Below are positions 1 to 8,116 of a stretch of 52,926 nucleotides of DNA, piece after piece. The position numbers were made by a program, and so were the translations under genes. Origin of the DNA: a virus; IMG/VR virus record IMGVR_UViG_3300036770_005300, positions 1 through 52,926 of that record. One strand, 5' to 3'. How positions within the stretch are numbered: the first letter of the stretch is position 1; the number at the start of each line of letters is the position of its first letter. The notes under the pieces were generated by a model. That model did not search any database and was not told the origin of the DNA. It saw nothing but the letters and a program-made list of their open reading frames with translations.

Positions 1-474
1 GCCGGTGCCCCACTTCTTCACCCCGCTCGAGGCGGGGGAGAGCGCACCACCGGAGGCGCTGTAGTAGTCGCGGGCATCCTTGCTGAAGCCTTCCGCCAGG
101 GTGGCGGTATGGCAGCCGATGCCCACGCTGCGGTTGGGGTAGCGGCGGAGGAAGTAGCCGGGCAGGAAGATCGAGAAGATGGTGGACTTGAAGTGTCTCG
201 GGGGCAACTCCACCATCAGCCGGCGGATCTCGCCATCGGCCACCCGTTGGCCCAGGGCCACCAGCCGGTGGGTGTGGGGCGACCACGGGAAGCTGGGGCA
301 CACCAGCCTGATGTAGGCCTCCAGCGTGTCGGCATAGGGCGCCGGGGCGTTGGATTGCGCAGCACTGGCCTGGGCCTGGTGGAGGGCAAGCGACAGCGGA
401 TCGTGCGCGAAGTACGCCTCTGCGGCATGGGCCAGCAACAGATCAGCCGGCTTGCTGCTGCGGCGCGCTGGCAT
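1..474 (-). CDS. terL: Terminase large subunit, N-terminal part (partial)
   Basis: Runs off the left edge, so only the first 158 residues are present. Residues 91-98 read PPRHFKST, the altered Walker A loop of phage large terminases, after a predicted strand (RLMVEL). The following YNRSVGIGC-like strand and the AEGFSKDARDYY helix match the usual spacing of the ATPase core. It would drive ATP-dependent DNA packaging at the portal. The ATG overlaps the stop of the upstream gene as TGATG, so it is translationally coupled. The nuclease domain lies outside the window. Confidence 0.88.
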   Translation of the reverse strand, partial: MPARRSSKPADLLLAHAAEAYFAHDPLSLALHQAQASAAQSNAPAPYADTLEAYIRLVCPSFPWSPHTHRLVALGQRVADGEIRRLMVELPPRHFKSTIFSIFLPGYFLRRYPNRSVGIGCHTATLAEGFSKDARDYYSASGGALSPASSGVKKWGTG

Positions 475-860
475 CAGATCACCATCGGCGGCGGCGCCTG
501 GGGGGCAGCCTTCTTCTGCTTCGGCACCCAGCCCCAGCCCTCCAGCCAGGCGCGCACCGCGTCCCCGGTTGGTGTGCCGGCAGACCACTTCAGGGTTCGC
601 AGCACGGTGGAGCCATCGGGCAGCCAGGTGCTGCTGATGCCATCGGTCATCAGGTAGAAGCCGCTCTCTGGCGCCACCTCAAGCCGGAAGCCCTCGCCGT
701 GGAACACCGTCGCCCGGCCCTCGGGTGGCACCTTCACGTCGAGGGCGCGCAGGATGCGGACCTTCAACAGGGAATCAGGGATCTGGGCCAGCTGCTTCCA
801 GCTCGGCCGCCAGGGGGGCTCCGGGGCCTGGCCTTCAGGTGTCGTCATCGGGGTCGTCAT
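474..860 (-). CDS. Hypothetical protein before terL
   Basis: About 128 residues, beginning MTTPMTTPEGQAPEPP; a second ATG four codons on (848) is possible. Overlaps the end of the upstream gene by 26 nt and the start of terL by a few bases, so it belongs to the packaging operon. The middle (GFRLEVAPESGFYLMTDG) looks like a small beta-rich fold and the tail is Lys/Pro/Ala rich. No family recognised; the position suggests a packaging-linked role, but nothing in the sequence proves it. Confidence 0.65.
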   Translation of the reverse strand: MTTPMTTPEGQAPEPPWRPSWKQLAQIPDSLLKVRILRALDVKVPPEGRATVFHGEGFRLEVAPESGFYLMTDGISSTWLPDGSTVLRTLKWSAGTPTGDAVRAWLEGWGWVPKQKKAAPQAPPPMVI

Positions 861-1341
861 CAGCGGCGAGGTCGTAGGAGCTGCAGGTGGTGGCAGGGCC
901 CGGCAGGCGGAGCCGGCAGCCTGTGCCCACCCCCTGCCATTCGCGGCACTCGAAGCACCGCGGCGGCGGTGGGGGCGGGCCCGGCGGTGGCTGGTCCTGC
1001 CGTGGCCGGTCCTGCCAGGCCGGCAGGTCTGGGCGCACATCGCTGTAGCGCTCGCGAGTCCTGATGCTCTGGATCAGCCGTGGACTGACCCCAAAGGCAC
1101 GGGCGTGCTGGCGGATCGGGGTGTCTGAGGTGAGCACCTCGACCACCTGGGCCTCGGTCAGTAGGCGGGGCTGCAAACGGCGGTGCGAGAGCTTGTGATC
1201 CAGCGGGTAGGAGATCGTCCACCGCATTGCGCAGGAGAGGCAGAAGAACCGCCGCCAGCGGCTGCCCTCCCGGATCCTGCAATCGAGCACCCGGCCCGGG
1301 GCGTCGCAGGCGGGGCAACAGGGCCAGTCGGTGGCAGTCAC
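835..1341 (-). CDS. Zinc-ribbon / helix-turn-helix small protein
   Basis: GTG start chosen because it overlaps the previous stop as GTGA. The N-terminus has two CxxC pairs (CCPACDAP and CLSC), typical of a zinc ribbon. Then comes a helical stretch around LTEAQVVEVLTSD and GVSPRLIQSI that resembles a helix-turn-helix, and a Pro-rich linker with a further CFEC. Likely DNA-binding; the target is unknown. About 168 residues. Confidence 0.6.
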   Translation of the reverse strand: MTATDWPCCPACDAPGRVLDCRIREGSRWRRFFCLSCAMRWTISYPLDHKLSHRRLQPRLLTEAQVVEVLTSDTPIRQHARAFGVSPRLIQSIRTRERYSDVRPDLPAWQDRPRQDQPPPGPPPPPPRCFECREWQGVGTGCRLRLPGPATTCSSYDLAADDDPDDDT

Positions 1342-1654
1342 GCACCGGCCTCCGGCCCTGCGGCGCCCTGCTGCTGCGCCAGCAGCCAGACAGCGAAGGC
1401 CACGTGGGTGCGCACGGCATGCGGGCCGGGGGGCGCCGCCGGGAAACTCTCCGCCCACCAGCCGCGGAAGGCGGCCTCAAGGTCTGCGGCTGGATCCTGG
1501 GGCGTGGGGGTCTGCATGTGGATGGAAGCGGACGCGAAGGGAGGGTTGGCGAGCATGAAGCCGCCGGTGCCGGCGGAGGGGGGTAGAAGGTGCCGGCGGG
1601 CATGGGGAAGAAGGCTTCATCGCCCTCGTTGGTGCCGGCGTGGATCAATCTCAT
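1338..1654 (-). CDS. Small protein, apparently read through a -1 frameshift at C6
   Basis: An ATG at 1654 overlaps the upstream stop (ATGA) and opens MRLIHAGTNEGDEAFF. The sensible downstream reading (ending QQQGAAGPEAGA at 1338) is in the -1 frame. The frames join smoothly at a run of six C in the coding strand (about 1582-1587), giving GTFYPP followed by SAGTGGFMLANPP. Alternatives are an independent gene starting at 1556 (72 aa) or a homopolymer sequencing error. Function unknown. The operon chain of overlaps favours one gene across the whole interval. Confidence 0.4.
1510..1523. promoter_or_regulatory. GTCYRN4YRGAC-type dyad, inside a gene
   Basis: GTCTGCATGTGGAT matches the dispersed dyad family at 13 of 14 positions. 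It lies inside the small gene ending at 1338, and the CATG core supplies a possible in-frame ATG. Its function here is doubtful because of the coding overlap. Confidence 0.3.
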
Positions 1655-2028
1655 TGGATCACCATCCTCATCACTTCGTCATAGGTGACGCGATCAGGCT
1701 CCTCATCGCCTTCTTCATTCCTGGTCAGCATCTCACGCAAGACCATCTCAAGCGTCAGCTGATCGGGGTCGACTTCGTTACGCTCGCAAATTTGATACCT
1801 AGCCCAAGAAGCAAGCTCATCCGATGACGCAACGCGCCATTCACACCCTAAAACAAATACCAGCACCTCATCCGCGCCATGAACCTCATACTTGCTGAAC
1901 TCTGGGGATGACATTGGCATTGCCGCTAGAATCTTGGCAGCCTCCAAGATCACATTTCGCGACGCGATCCTGGCAAGGTCTGCATCAAGCTCTGCAAGAT
2001 CAAGACTGGTGATGGTGTTGTTGCTCAT
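1651..2028 (-). CDS. Hypothetical acidic protein
   Basis: 125 residues starting MSNNTITSLDLAEL, mostly helical, acidic, no recognised domain. The gene is visibly less GC-rich than its neighbours (codons such as AAA, ATT and TTT are common between 1780 and 2030), which suggests a more recent arrival in the operon. Its last bases overlap the next start. Confidence 0.65.
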   Translation of the reverse strand: MSNNTITSLDLAELDADLARIASRNVILEAAKILAAMPMSSPEFSKYEVHGADEVLVFVLGCEWRVASSDELASWARYQICERNEVDPDQLTLEMVLREMLTRNEEGDEEPDRVTYDEVMRMVIQ

Positions 2029-2032
2029 TGGT

Positions 2033-2332
2033 TCAAGGGTTGAGGTTGAAGGTGCCGGGCCCAGCGTGCGGCCGGATCCTGATCACGTCAGGGCCCGGTA
2101 TTCGCACGGCCAGGTCGTGATCAATCAGGGCGGCCATGCGGTCGGTCGCCTCATCAAGGCTGCACCGCCAGACCACCTGCAGCTGGGTGGAGCTGTACTC
2201 GGGCTCGCGCTGTATCCAGCACATGCCCAGCAGGTGCACCCAGTCGAGGATCACGCGATCGGGGACGGTGTGGCGCAACATCGGCACCCACATGTCCGGG
2301 GTGTTCTCGCCGGGGATGCGTGGATCAGCCAT
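2033..2332 (-). CDS. Hypothetical protein, possible winged-helix fold
   Basis: 99 residues. The segment YSSTQLQVVWRCSLDEATDR followed by MAALIDHDLAVRI has the look of a DNA-binding helix-turn-helix plus wing, but this is a visual impression only. It overlaps the upstream gene by 8 nt. No family recognised. Confidence 0.6.
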   Translation of the reverse strand: MADPRIPGENTPDMWVPMLRHTVPDRVILDWVHLLGMCWIQREPEYSSTQLQVVWRCSLDEATDRMAALIDHDLAVRIPGPDVIRIRPHAGPGTFNLNP

Positions 2333-2534
2333 TCGCGTGGCCCTCCAGCAGCTTCTGGCCCCACTCCAGCAGCAGCGGCAGATCGGCGCCGTCGATCTCG
2401 ACCTGCTGTTCGCCCTGGCGCAGGATCAGGAAGTCGCCCTCGGGCGCCAGCTGCAGCCGCAGCGCAGCTTCATTCAGCAGATCACCCGGCGGGTGGATCG
2501 ACACCTCGGTCAACCTCGCCTCTGGCTTGTGCAT
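2325..2534 (-). CDS. Small hypothetical protein
   Basis: 69 residues from the ATG at 2534, which overlaps the upstream stop as TGATG; this decides the start over an upstream ATG at 2600. The sequence LAPEGDFLILRQGEQQVEIDG suggests a small beta structure. Unknown function in the packaging-side operon. Confidence 0.6.
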   Translation of the reverse strand: MHKPEARLTEVSIHPPGDLLNEAALRLQLAPEGDFLILRQGEQQVEIDGADLPLLLEWGQKLLEGHANG

Positions 2535-2839
2535 CACTGGACCCCCTCGCCAATGAGGCGATTGGCCACCAGTTGCGCATACCCAGCGATGTCCTGCCAA
2601 CTGTCGGCATAGTCCGGGTCGCCGTTAATGATCCTTCCGATCTTGTGGCAGATCATGTCGAGGGCCTCTTGCTGATCTGGCGCCAAGTGATCGCCATGGC
2701 TGCCGTCATCGCGTGTCCGACCCAATGGGGTGTGCTCACCAATTACTCGCTTCAGCTCTTGGGTGATGCGCGCATGGTCGGTGAACACGCCGTATCTGCT
2801 GCCACGCTCAGACAGGATTTCATTGATGTTGTTGGACAT
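2534..2839 (-). CDS. Small phage protein resembling DUF6378
   Basis: 101 residues from MSNNINEILSERGSRYG. The pattern RYGVF near the start and DMICHKIGRIINGDPDYAD then DSWQDIAGYAQL near the end is that of a small family common in phages (DUF6378 by memory, unverified). Role unknown. Its base composition is lower in GC than the flanking genes. A 29-nt gap separates it from the methyltransferase upstream. Confidence 0.65.
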   Translation of the reverse strand: MSNNINEILSERGSRYGVFTDHARITQELKRVIGEHTPLGRTRDDGSHGDHLAPDQQEALDMICHKIGRIINGDPDYADSWQDIAGYAQLVANRLIGEGVQ

Positions 2840-2868
2840 GAGAATGTGAGTGCAGTTGAACGGGATAA

Positions 2869-4302
2869 TCAGGCAGCAGCCGGCTGCCGCCGTGCGCGGG
2901 GCTTGCGCTGCAGGTTCTCCGGCAGCACCTGGCCCTTGATGCGGGCGTAGCGGGCGTTCAACGCTGCCCACACCTCGCGATCCTTGAACTCGAAGTGCAC
3001 CGTGCCCTTCTTGTAGGGGCGGAACAGGAAGAAGCCCCAGTCGTACCAGTCGCCTGGCCAATACTGGTTCTCGCCGATCCGCTCCGGTGTGCGCACTTCC
3101 TCGATGGCGCGGCCGGTGATGAAACACAGGGCCTTGATCAGGTCCTGGATCTCATCCCACTGCCCGCCATAGGTTTGCAGCCGCACCTTGCTCTGGTTGC
3201 TGTAGGCCAGCTCAGCCATGCTCGGGCGGATGAAGCGCTGGTTCAGCATGTAGCCGCTGTTCGTCGCCCAGCCCTCCACGCCGTAGCGGTTCTCCTTGGT
3301 GAACATGGTCAGGCTGTCGATCGCTTCTTCCACAGCACGATCCACCCGCTGCTCCTGCGTGCCGGCCACGATCTGGAGCATCCGGTAGATGTTCCGCTCG
3401 GTGAAGGGGATCTTCGTCTGATCCTCCACGAACCGGTTGATGTCCTTCGCCAGCTGGCTGGTGGCCATCCGCTCCGGCAGGAACTCGTTGCAGACGTGCT
3501 GCCAGGCCTGCTTTTGTAGATCCTTCCTGAAGCGGTTGCGGGTGACCGCCTGGCCCTCGATCGTCACCTGCAGGCCGAGGTCCTTGCCGAAGAACCCATC
3601 CAGCACGTTGCGGAGCCGCACACCGGCCTCGACCTGCTCGTCATAGATCCGGCAGGCCTCGATGTAGCGCTGCACGATGTCCCGGCTGCGGCGGTAGGGG
3701 ATGATCCCCTCCCCCTGGGCTTCGATGTCGTCGGGGCCGAGGAAGAACCCGTCGAACTCGTCGCTGCCGGGCTTGGTGCCGGGCTTCGTCAGCCGCACCA
3801 GGCCCACGCTCACCCGGGTGGGGCGCTCAGCATCAGCGAAGCACTCACCGAGGGCCTCCTTGCTGCCGTAGGCATCGATCAGCTTCGCCAGCCGGAGCTG
3901 AAGGCCGCGGTAGTGGCCGCTGATCGAGTTCCAGTTGCACAGGGCCACGATCTCGCAGCCAGGTGGGGCGATGGCCCAGGCGTGCAGGATGTGAGCCTCA
4001 TCGGCGCTGAACGGTGGGTTCATCACGATGGCATCGATGTGCGACACATCGGCCGGGTGAACCTGCAGGAAGTCGCCATAGCGATGGGTCGGCATGGCGC
4101 CCGTGATGCTGGTGAGGATCGCCTGCAGTTGGGGCTCGGTCTCGCACCACAGCACCTCTGCAGCGCCGCGCTCCAGACAGGCCTGCACCAGGTTGCCGCT
4201 GCCGGCGCTGGGCTCCAGGACGGTGCGGCCGCGGAGATCGATCGGATCGAGCATGGTGGCGGCCACCACCTCAGGGGTGGGGTAGAAATCGGGGTTGAGC
4301 AT
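2869..4302 (-). CDS. N6-adenine DNA methyltransferase with DUF4942-like C-terminus
   Basis: 477 residues. Motif I (VLEPSAGSGNLV, residues 29-40) binds S-adenosylmethionine and NPPF (95-98) is the catalytic motif of adenine methyltransferases. From about residue 190 a second domain, rich in helices and ending in a YDWGFFLFRPYKKGTVHFEF stretch, resembles DUF4942, found next to such methylases in phages and plasmids. No restriction endonuclease lies beside it, so it is an orphan methylase, perhaps shielding phage DNA from host restriction. The ATG overlaps the upstream stop. Confidence 0.82.
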   Translation of the reverse strand: MLNPDFYPTPEVVAATMLDPIDLRGRTVLEPSAGSGNLVQACLERGAAEVLWCETEPQLQAILTSITGAMPTHRYGDFLQVHPADVSHIDAIVMNPPFSADEAHILHAWAIAPPGCEIVALCNWNSISGHYRGLQLRLAKLIDAYGSKEALGECFADAERPTRVSVGLVRLTKPGTKPGSDEFDGFFLGPDDIEAQGEGIIPYRRSRDIVQRYIEACRIYDEQVEAGVRLRNVLDGFFGKDLGLQVTIEGQAVTRNRFRKDLQKQAWQHVCNEFLPERMATSQLAKDINRFVEDQTKIPFTERNIYRMLQIVAGTQEQRVDRAVEEAIDSLTMFTKENRYGVEGWATNSGYMLNQRFIRPSMAELAYSNQSKVRLQTYGGQWDEIQDLIKALCFITGRAIEEVRTPERIGENQYWPGDWYDWGFFLFRPYKKGTVHFEFKDREVWAALNARYARIKGQVLPENLQRKPRARRQPAAA

Positions 4303-4559
4303 CAGGCCGCCTCCCCCCGGGCCTCAGCCCGCAGCTCCGCCAGGATCTGCTCAGCAGCAAGGCGCAGTGGGCGCGGGTTCTCGCCAACCTGCCTGGCACA
4401 GGTGCCACAGAGCGGAAGCCAGTGATCGGTCTGGCACTTCCCGCCGCACCTGGAGCAGATGGGGAACGGTGGCAGCAGGCCCGCCTTGCGCAGGCGGTGG
4501 CGCTTCTCAGAGGCGCGGTTCTTCTGGCGCTGGAACTCGGCGCCGCGAGGGCTGGTCAT
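4302..4559 (-). CDS. Small zinc-finger-like protein
   Basis: 85 residues from MTSPRGAEFQRQ (an ATG further upstream at 4640 is less likely, because the ATG at 4559 overlaps the preceding stop). A CSRCGGKC cluster followed by LCGTC gives four or five cysteines that could bind zinc, after a basic helix (RQKNRASEKRHRLRKAG). Probably nucleic-acid binding; unknown family. It overlaps the methyltransferase start as TGATG. Confidence 0.6.
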   Translation of the reverse strand: MTSPRGAEFQRQKNRASEKRHRLRKAGLLPPFPICSRCGGKCQTDHWLPLCGTCARQVGENPRPLRLAAEQILAELRAEARGEAA

Positions 4560-4795
4560 GGCTGCACCTCCCCACGCTCCTGCAGCGTGTAAGTCGTTTC
4601 GCCGTACTGAATCCGATCGATTCCCTCGGTGACGTACCACTCGGCCAGGGCATCAATCTGCTCGGCGGTGAGCAGCTGCCGAATGGTCATCCCCGGGAGT
4701 TCACCGGCCGAGATGTTGATCGTGATGTCTGTGGTGTGACTGGGCAGCTGCAGTGCTGCGCTGAGCCGCTGCAAGGCCCCGATGGAAAGGGTCAT
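4556..4795 (-). CDS. Small hypothetical protein
   Basis: 79 residues starting MTLSIGALQRLSAAL. The middle ITINISAGELPGMTIRQLL and AEWYVTEGI suggest a small alpha/beta fold. The ATG overlaps the upstream stop. Unknown. Confidence 0.58.
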   Translation of the reverse strand: MTLSIGALQRLSAALQLPSHTTDITINISAGELPGMTIRQLLTAEQIDALAEWYVTEGIDRIQYGETTYTLQERGEVQP

Positions 4796-5136
4796 GGCTG
4801 CACCTCCTGCAGCCTCACCAACAGGGCGTAGGTTTTCGGCGCCGAGCCCCTGCCACTGCGCCAATCCGGTGCCTCGGCATCCATCAGGCTGCAGAGCTCA
4901 TTCCACTGGGCAACAATGCGAGCCCAAACTGAAGAGCAGCTTGCCATGTTTGGCAAGCAGGCTTTAATCATTGGCACCTGCTCCACTAGCAAGCGACAGC
5001 GGCGCAGATCATCGGGATCGCGTGGGTGATCGGCGGTTCCACCCATGCCCATAATGTGAGCAACCATGGCATTACTGCTTAGACCGCGTTCGCCCCTCAA
5101 AAGCCAACAGGTAAGTGCGTCGGGTTCAGCGTGCAT
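4792..5136 (-). CDS. Hypothetical protein
   Basis: 114 residues from MHAEPDALTCWLLRGERG; start set by the TGATG overlap with the dCTP deaminase stop. It contains a DDLRRCRLLVEQVP helix and a VWARIVAQWNELCSL helix. Similar short proteins occur in cyanophage and other phage early operons, but no function can be given. Confidence 0.6.
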   Translation of the reverse strand: MHAEPDALTCWLLRGERGLSSNAMVAHIMGMGGTADHPRDPDDLRRCRLLVEQVPMIKACLPNMASCSSVWARIVAQWNELCSLMDAEAPDWRSGRGSAPKTYALLVRLQEVQP

Positions 5137-5741
5137 CACACCCTCGCTGCGATCACGGCTTCCGGCTGGCCCTGGTATTTCCCGGCCCTGTCCTGGTAGG
5201 TGGTCTCGCATGGTTCACCCTCGAAGAACAGCAGCTGGCAGATGCCTTCGTTGGCATAGATGCGGCAGTCGGCGCCGCTGCTGTTGCTGAACTCCAGCGT
5301 GAGGTGACCCTCCCAGCTGGCTTCGGCGGGAGTCATGTTCGCGATGATACCCAGGCGGGCGTAGGTGCTCTTTCCCAGGCAGATCACGGTGATGTTGCTG
5401 GGCACCCGCAGCCGCTCCAGGGCCACGCCAAGGCCGTAGCTGTGGGCCGGCAGGATGAAGTAGTCGCCGGCCAGATCCTTACGCAGCCAGGCCGGCTCCA
5501 GGCACCGGTCGTCGAAGGCCTTGGGGTCATTGATCAGCCCCGGCACATGGCGGAAGATCCTGAAGTCTGCAGGCGACAGCCGAATGTCATAGCCATAGGA
5601 GCTGGAGCCGTAGGACAGACACGGCGAACCGTGAAAGGGGTGGCTGTCGTCATGCAGCAACTGCCGCACCAGCTCCGGCACGAATGGGCTGATCATGCCC
5701 TTCGCGGCCTGTTCTTTAATCCAGCGATCGTTCTTAAGCAT
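5136..5741 (-). CDS. dcd: dCTP deaminase
   Basis: 201 residues, the usual family length. Clear family signatures: SSYGYDIRLSP near residue 47, LGKSTYARLGI, a TPAEASWEGHLTLEF core carrying the catalytic Glu region, and YQDRAGKYQGQ near the C-terminus. It converts dCTP to dUTP, feeding dTMP synthesis. No dUTPase is visible next to it. It is coupled to its neighbours on both sides. Phages use it to adjust the nucleotide pool during replication. Confidence 0.93.
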   Translation of the reverse strand: MLKNDRWIKEQAAKGMISPFVPELVRQLLHDDSHPFHGSPCLSYGSSSYGYDIRLSPADFRIFRHVPGLINDPKAFDDRCLEPAWLRKDLAGDYFILPAHSYGLGVALERLRVPSNITVICLGKSTYARLGIIANMTPAEASWEGHLTLEFSNSSGADCRIYANEGICQLLFFEGEPCETTYQDRAGKYQGQPEAVIAARV

Positions 5742-6216
5742 GTTGCCTCAGGGCGAATGTGTACTTCTCATGGCTGATCCGCAACATCGCGCAGATCTGC
5801 TTGCGGTTCAGTCCTTCCCTGCGCATGTCAGCCACGCGCCGCGCCAGCGAACGTTGCATGATCTCCTGTTCGGAGAACGCTGCATTCGGATCCTCCAGGT
5901 AGCTGGAGCACTCGATTGCATAGCGGTTCTGCAACATCCCGTCCGGGCCGTTGCTCTCTGGAATCCCCAGTGAGCATTGCCACTGGCCGGGCTCGAACAT
6001 GCGGCAGCCGGTGCAGCGCTGCGCACGGGCCTGCGGATCCTCGCGGGGCAGCTCGGGCAGCACCTTGGCCAGCACATGGCCGATCCTGATCTGCCGCACG
6101 TACTCCCGCGAAACCCCAAGCTCTTGAGCGATGGCCTTGTGCGTGTAGTGGCTGCCCTTGGTGAGCACCGCCCGCACGATCTGCTCCTTCTCCTGCAGGG
6201 TGCGTTCGCGCGTCAT
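5734..6216 (-). CDS. DNA-binding protein with two helix-turn-helix segments
   Basis: 160 residues. The N-terminal HTH is around HKAIAQELGVSREYVRQIR; a Cys cluster (CTGCRMF, QC, EC) follows in the middle and could hold zinc; a second HTH-like stretch, RKQICAMLRISHEKY, sits at the C-terminus. Probably a transcription factor or packaging-site binding protein. It overlaps both neighbours. Confidence 0.7.
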   Translation of the reverse strand: MTRERTLQEKEQIVRAVLTKGSHYTHKAIAQELGVSREYVRQIRIGHVLAKVLPELPREDPQARAQRCTGCRMFEPGQWQCSLGIPESNGPDGMLQNRYAIECSSYLEDPNAAFSEQEIMQRSLARRVADMRREGLNRKQICAMLRISHEKYTFALRQHA

Positions 6217-6494
6217 CGCTCCACCTCCACCCGCGGCCGCTTCAGCGCAGCCTCAACGGCCTGCACCACAGCGCTCGGCACGCGGCGGTCGTCGCCGTTC
6301 GGCACCCAGCCCCGGGCATCCCATGCCGCCACGGTCGGCAGCCAGGTGGCGATGCGCCGCAGGCCGATCAGCCGGCCGAGGCACTGGAAGCGCAGCTGGA
6401 TCGGGTTGTTGCCGCCGCAGGCCTTGTGCACCACCACCCGCCACTGCGGCCGCTGGCCCTCGGGGCTCTGCCACAGAATCTCGCCAGCCCTCAT
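6213..6494 (-). CDS. Hypothetical protein
   Basis: 93 residues, starting MRAGEILWQSPEGQRPQWR. The VVVHKACGGNNPIQLRFQ segment and WDARGWVPNG suggest a small folded domain. No known family. ATGA overlaps with neighbours mark it as part of the operon. Confidence 0.58.
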   Translation of the reverse strand: MRAGEILWQSPEGQRPQWRVVVHKACGGNNPIQLRFQCLGRLIGLRRIATWLPTVAAWDARGWVPNGDDRRVPSAVVQAVEAALKRPRVEVER

Positions 6495-6916
6495 GCCACC
6501 ACCCCCAGCGCCGCAAGGCGGGCGCGGGCGGCATCCCAGCGATCAGCGCGACGGCCTGCCCCTGGACGCCGGGCAGTCTGCATCTGGGCGTAGATGGCTT
6601 GCGGCGTGGTCCAGGCCGCTGCAGCACGATCGGTCACCACGTAGGCGCCATGGCGGGAGCGCACCTTGAACACACCCAGGCCATCGATCGCATTCACCCT
6701 GCGGCTCACCTGTGGCTGGCTGCAGCGCCACAGGGCCAGCAGGCCCGCGGTGCTCACCGCACCAGGCGCCAGGCCCAGTTCGAGCAGGTGAAAGAGATCC
6801 AGGATCGCCCGGTCGTGGCCCGGAAAGCGCTGGCGCAGGCCATGGATCGTGGGCAGCAGCTGCCGGCACGCCTCAAGCGGTGGCAGTGGAGGCAGGTCAA
6901 GGCTGGTCATCATCAC
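6491..6916 (-). CDS. Winged-helix type regulator candidate
   Basis: 141 residues; three Met at the start (MMMTSLDL) leave the exact start open. The central GLLALWRCSQPQVSRRVNAI segment looks like a recognition helix and GVFKVRSRHGAYVVTD like a wing. Likely DNA-binding. It follows the terminase-small-like gene after a 52-nt gap, the widest in this operon. Confidence 0.62.
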   Translation of the reverse strand: MMMTSLDLPPLPPLEACRQLLPTIHGLRQRFPGHDRAILDLFHLLELGLAPGAVSTAGLLALWRCSQPQVSRRVNAIDGLGVFKVRSRHGAYVVTDRAAAAWTTPQAIYAQMQTARRPGAGRRADRWDAARARLAALGVVA

Positions 6917-6968
6917 GTCGCTGGTTGTGGTTGATGGGTGGAACGAGATCAGAAGGCACCGGCTCAGG

Positions 6969-7754
6969 TCATGGCGGCACCTCCTGCCCCACGGGCCCAG
7001 AGCCCTGCGGTGCGGGGTGGGCTGCAGCCTGCTGCTGCTGGCGCTTCAGGAAGTCCGCCAGCTGGCCCATCACCACATCAATGCCCAGGGCGGCACCCCA
7101 GCGCTCGGCGCCGACAGTGGCCAACTGGGCGGAGCCGGCTGCCATCGAGGCGATCGATCGCGACAGCTTGCTCACGGTTTCCACCACGCGGTCGCTGGAG
7201 TTCAGCATCTGAGCCAGGTCCTGCTCCTGAGCTTCATCGGACCAGCGGGTCAGCAGCCGATGCAGCTGGCCCTGCAGCAACTGGATGCTGCCGGCCATCT
7301 CCAGGGAACAGGTCATGTGGCGTTCGCCCACCTGCTCGGAAAGGCCGCGCAGCCGCTCGATGCGCGCAGCACGAGAGGCCATGCGGCCAGGCGGTTGCGC
7401 CACGACCGGCAACGCGGCCACCGCGGCGATCTGTTCTTGCGGGATGGAAAAGCGATCGAAGGCCTTGCCATGCTCAGCAGCGGCGGCCAGCAGATCGGGG
7501 ATGTCGTCGGCGTTGGGCTGGCTGTCGTCCCATGCCTGTGCACGCTTGATCCAGTTGAAGGTCTTGGCCGCCGTGTTGATCGAGGGCCCGGAGACCTTGA
7601 AATACTTCGCCACGTCAACCTGTCGCCTGGTGGGTCCAAGCGAAAGGAAGTAGACAAAGCGCTCGTAGTGGAAGAAGCTCTCGTCCCTGTTGTGGCGGTA
7701 GCCAGATCTGAAATGCCAGAGCCTTTTTTTGGCTTGGGGCTCAGAGCCGGTCAC
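6969..7754 (-). CDS. Terminase small subunit-like DNA-binding protein
   Basis: 261 residues from a GTG start. An N-terminal HTH (residues about 25-75) runs FFHYERFVYFLSLGP, VAKYFKVSGPSI, then FNWIKRAQAWD; the closing W-x-x-R-A-x-A-W-D pattern is common in phage small terminases and related HTH proteins. The rest is helical with a Gln-rich end, suited to oligomerisation. First gene of the operon that ends in terL, which supports the call. An operator-like palindrome lies 3 nt upstream of the GTG. Confidence 0.6.
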   Translation of the reverse strand: MTGSEPQAKKRLWHFRSGYRHNRDESFFHYERFVYFLSLGPTRRQVDVAKYFKVSGPSINTAAKTFNWIKRAQAWDDSQPNADDIPDLLAAAAEHGKAFDRFSIPQEQIAAVAALPVVAQPPGRMASRAARIERLRGLSEQVGERHMTCSLEMAGSIQLLQGQLHRLLTRWSDEAQEQDLAQMLNSSDRVVETVSKLSRSIASMAAGSAQLATVGAERWGAALGIDVVMGQLADFLKRQQQQAAAHPAPQGSGPVGQEVPP

Positions 7755-7757
7755 GAC

Positions 7758-7773
7758 AGTCCACGTCTGGACT
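7758..7773. promoter_or_regulatory. Operator-like palindrome at terS-like start
   Basis: AGTCCACGTCTGGACT has two perfect 6-bp arms around CGTC and fits the dispersed GTCYRN4YRGAC family. It sits between the predicted -10 box and the GTG of the packaging operon, where a bound protein would block expression. Confidence 0.6.
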
Positions 7774-7776
7774 TAG

Positions 7777-7805
7777 ATGCTAGGCCCTCTTCACCTAAGT
7801 CGCAA
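7777..7805 (-). promoter_or_regulatory. Sigma70-like promoter for the packaging operon
   Basis: On the minus strand TTGCGA (7805-7800) and TAGCAT (7782-7777) are separated by exactly 17 nt. Each matches four of six consensus bases. The operator-like palindrome follows at once, about where transcription would begin. Confidence 0.5.
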
Positions 7806-8116
7806 GCATCCCGAGCTGGCGCCAGGCAATCAGAAAGGCTGAGATCAACTGCGGGGCAAGGGATCTGGCCAAATTAGCCAGGGGGTTAAGCCTGCCTAAT
7901 CGCGACCCCGCTGCAGACCACCCCAGAAAGGCGGGAAACCGTAGACGCTGCAAGGGTTGTGGGGTTGTCGAGTGCCGGTTAGGCTGCTGCGGCCGGGTTG
8001 GCTCGGATACAAGACCCCCGGCGTGAGCAGGGGGGAAGAAGAGCGGCAGTGGCAGCTTCTACTCGGGGCTGCCCTCCTGCCCTTTGCAGCCTGGCCCCAA
8101 AACGCACAGGGAAAGG

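Noticed and set aside
860-1654. Open frame of 264 codons on the minus strand
   Set aside because: Past the first 30 codons it is a Pro/Arg-rich shadow of the two genes in other frames; only its start was kept in the frameshift proposal.
8013-8035. CCCCC/GGGGG hairpin as terminator for the plus strand
   Set aside because: Short stem with no T tract and no gene ending just upstream on that strand.
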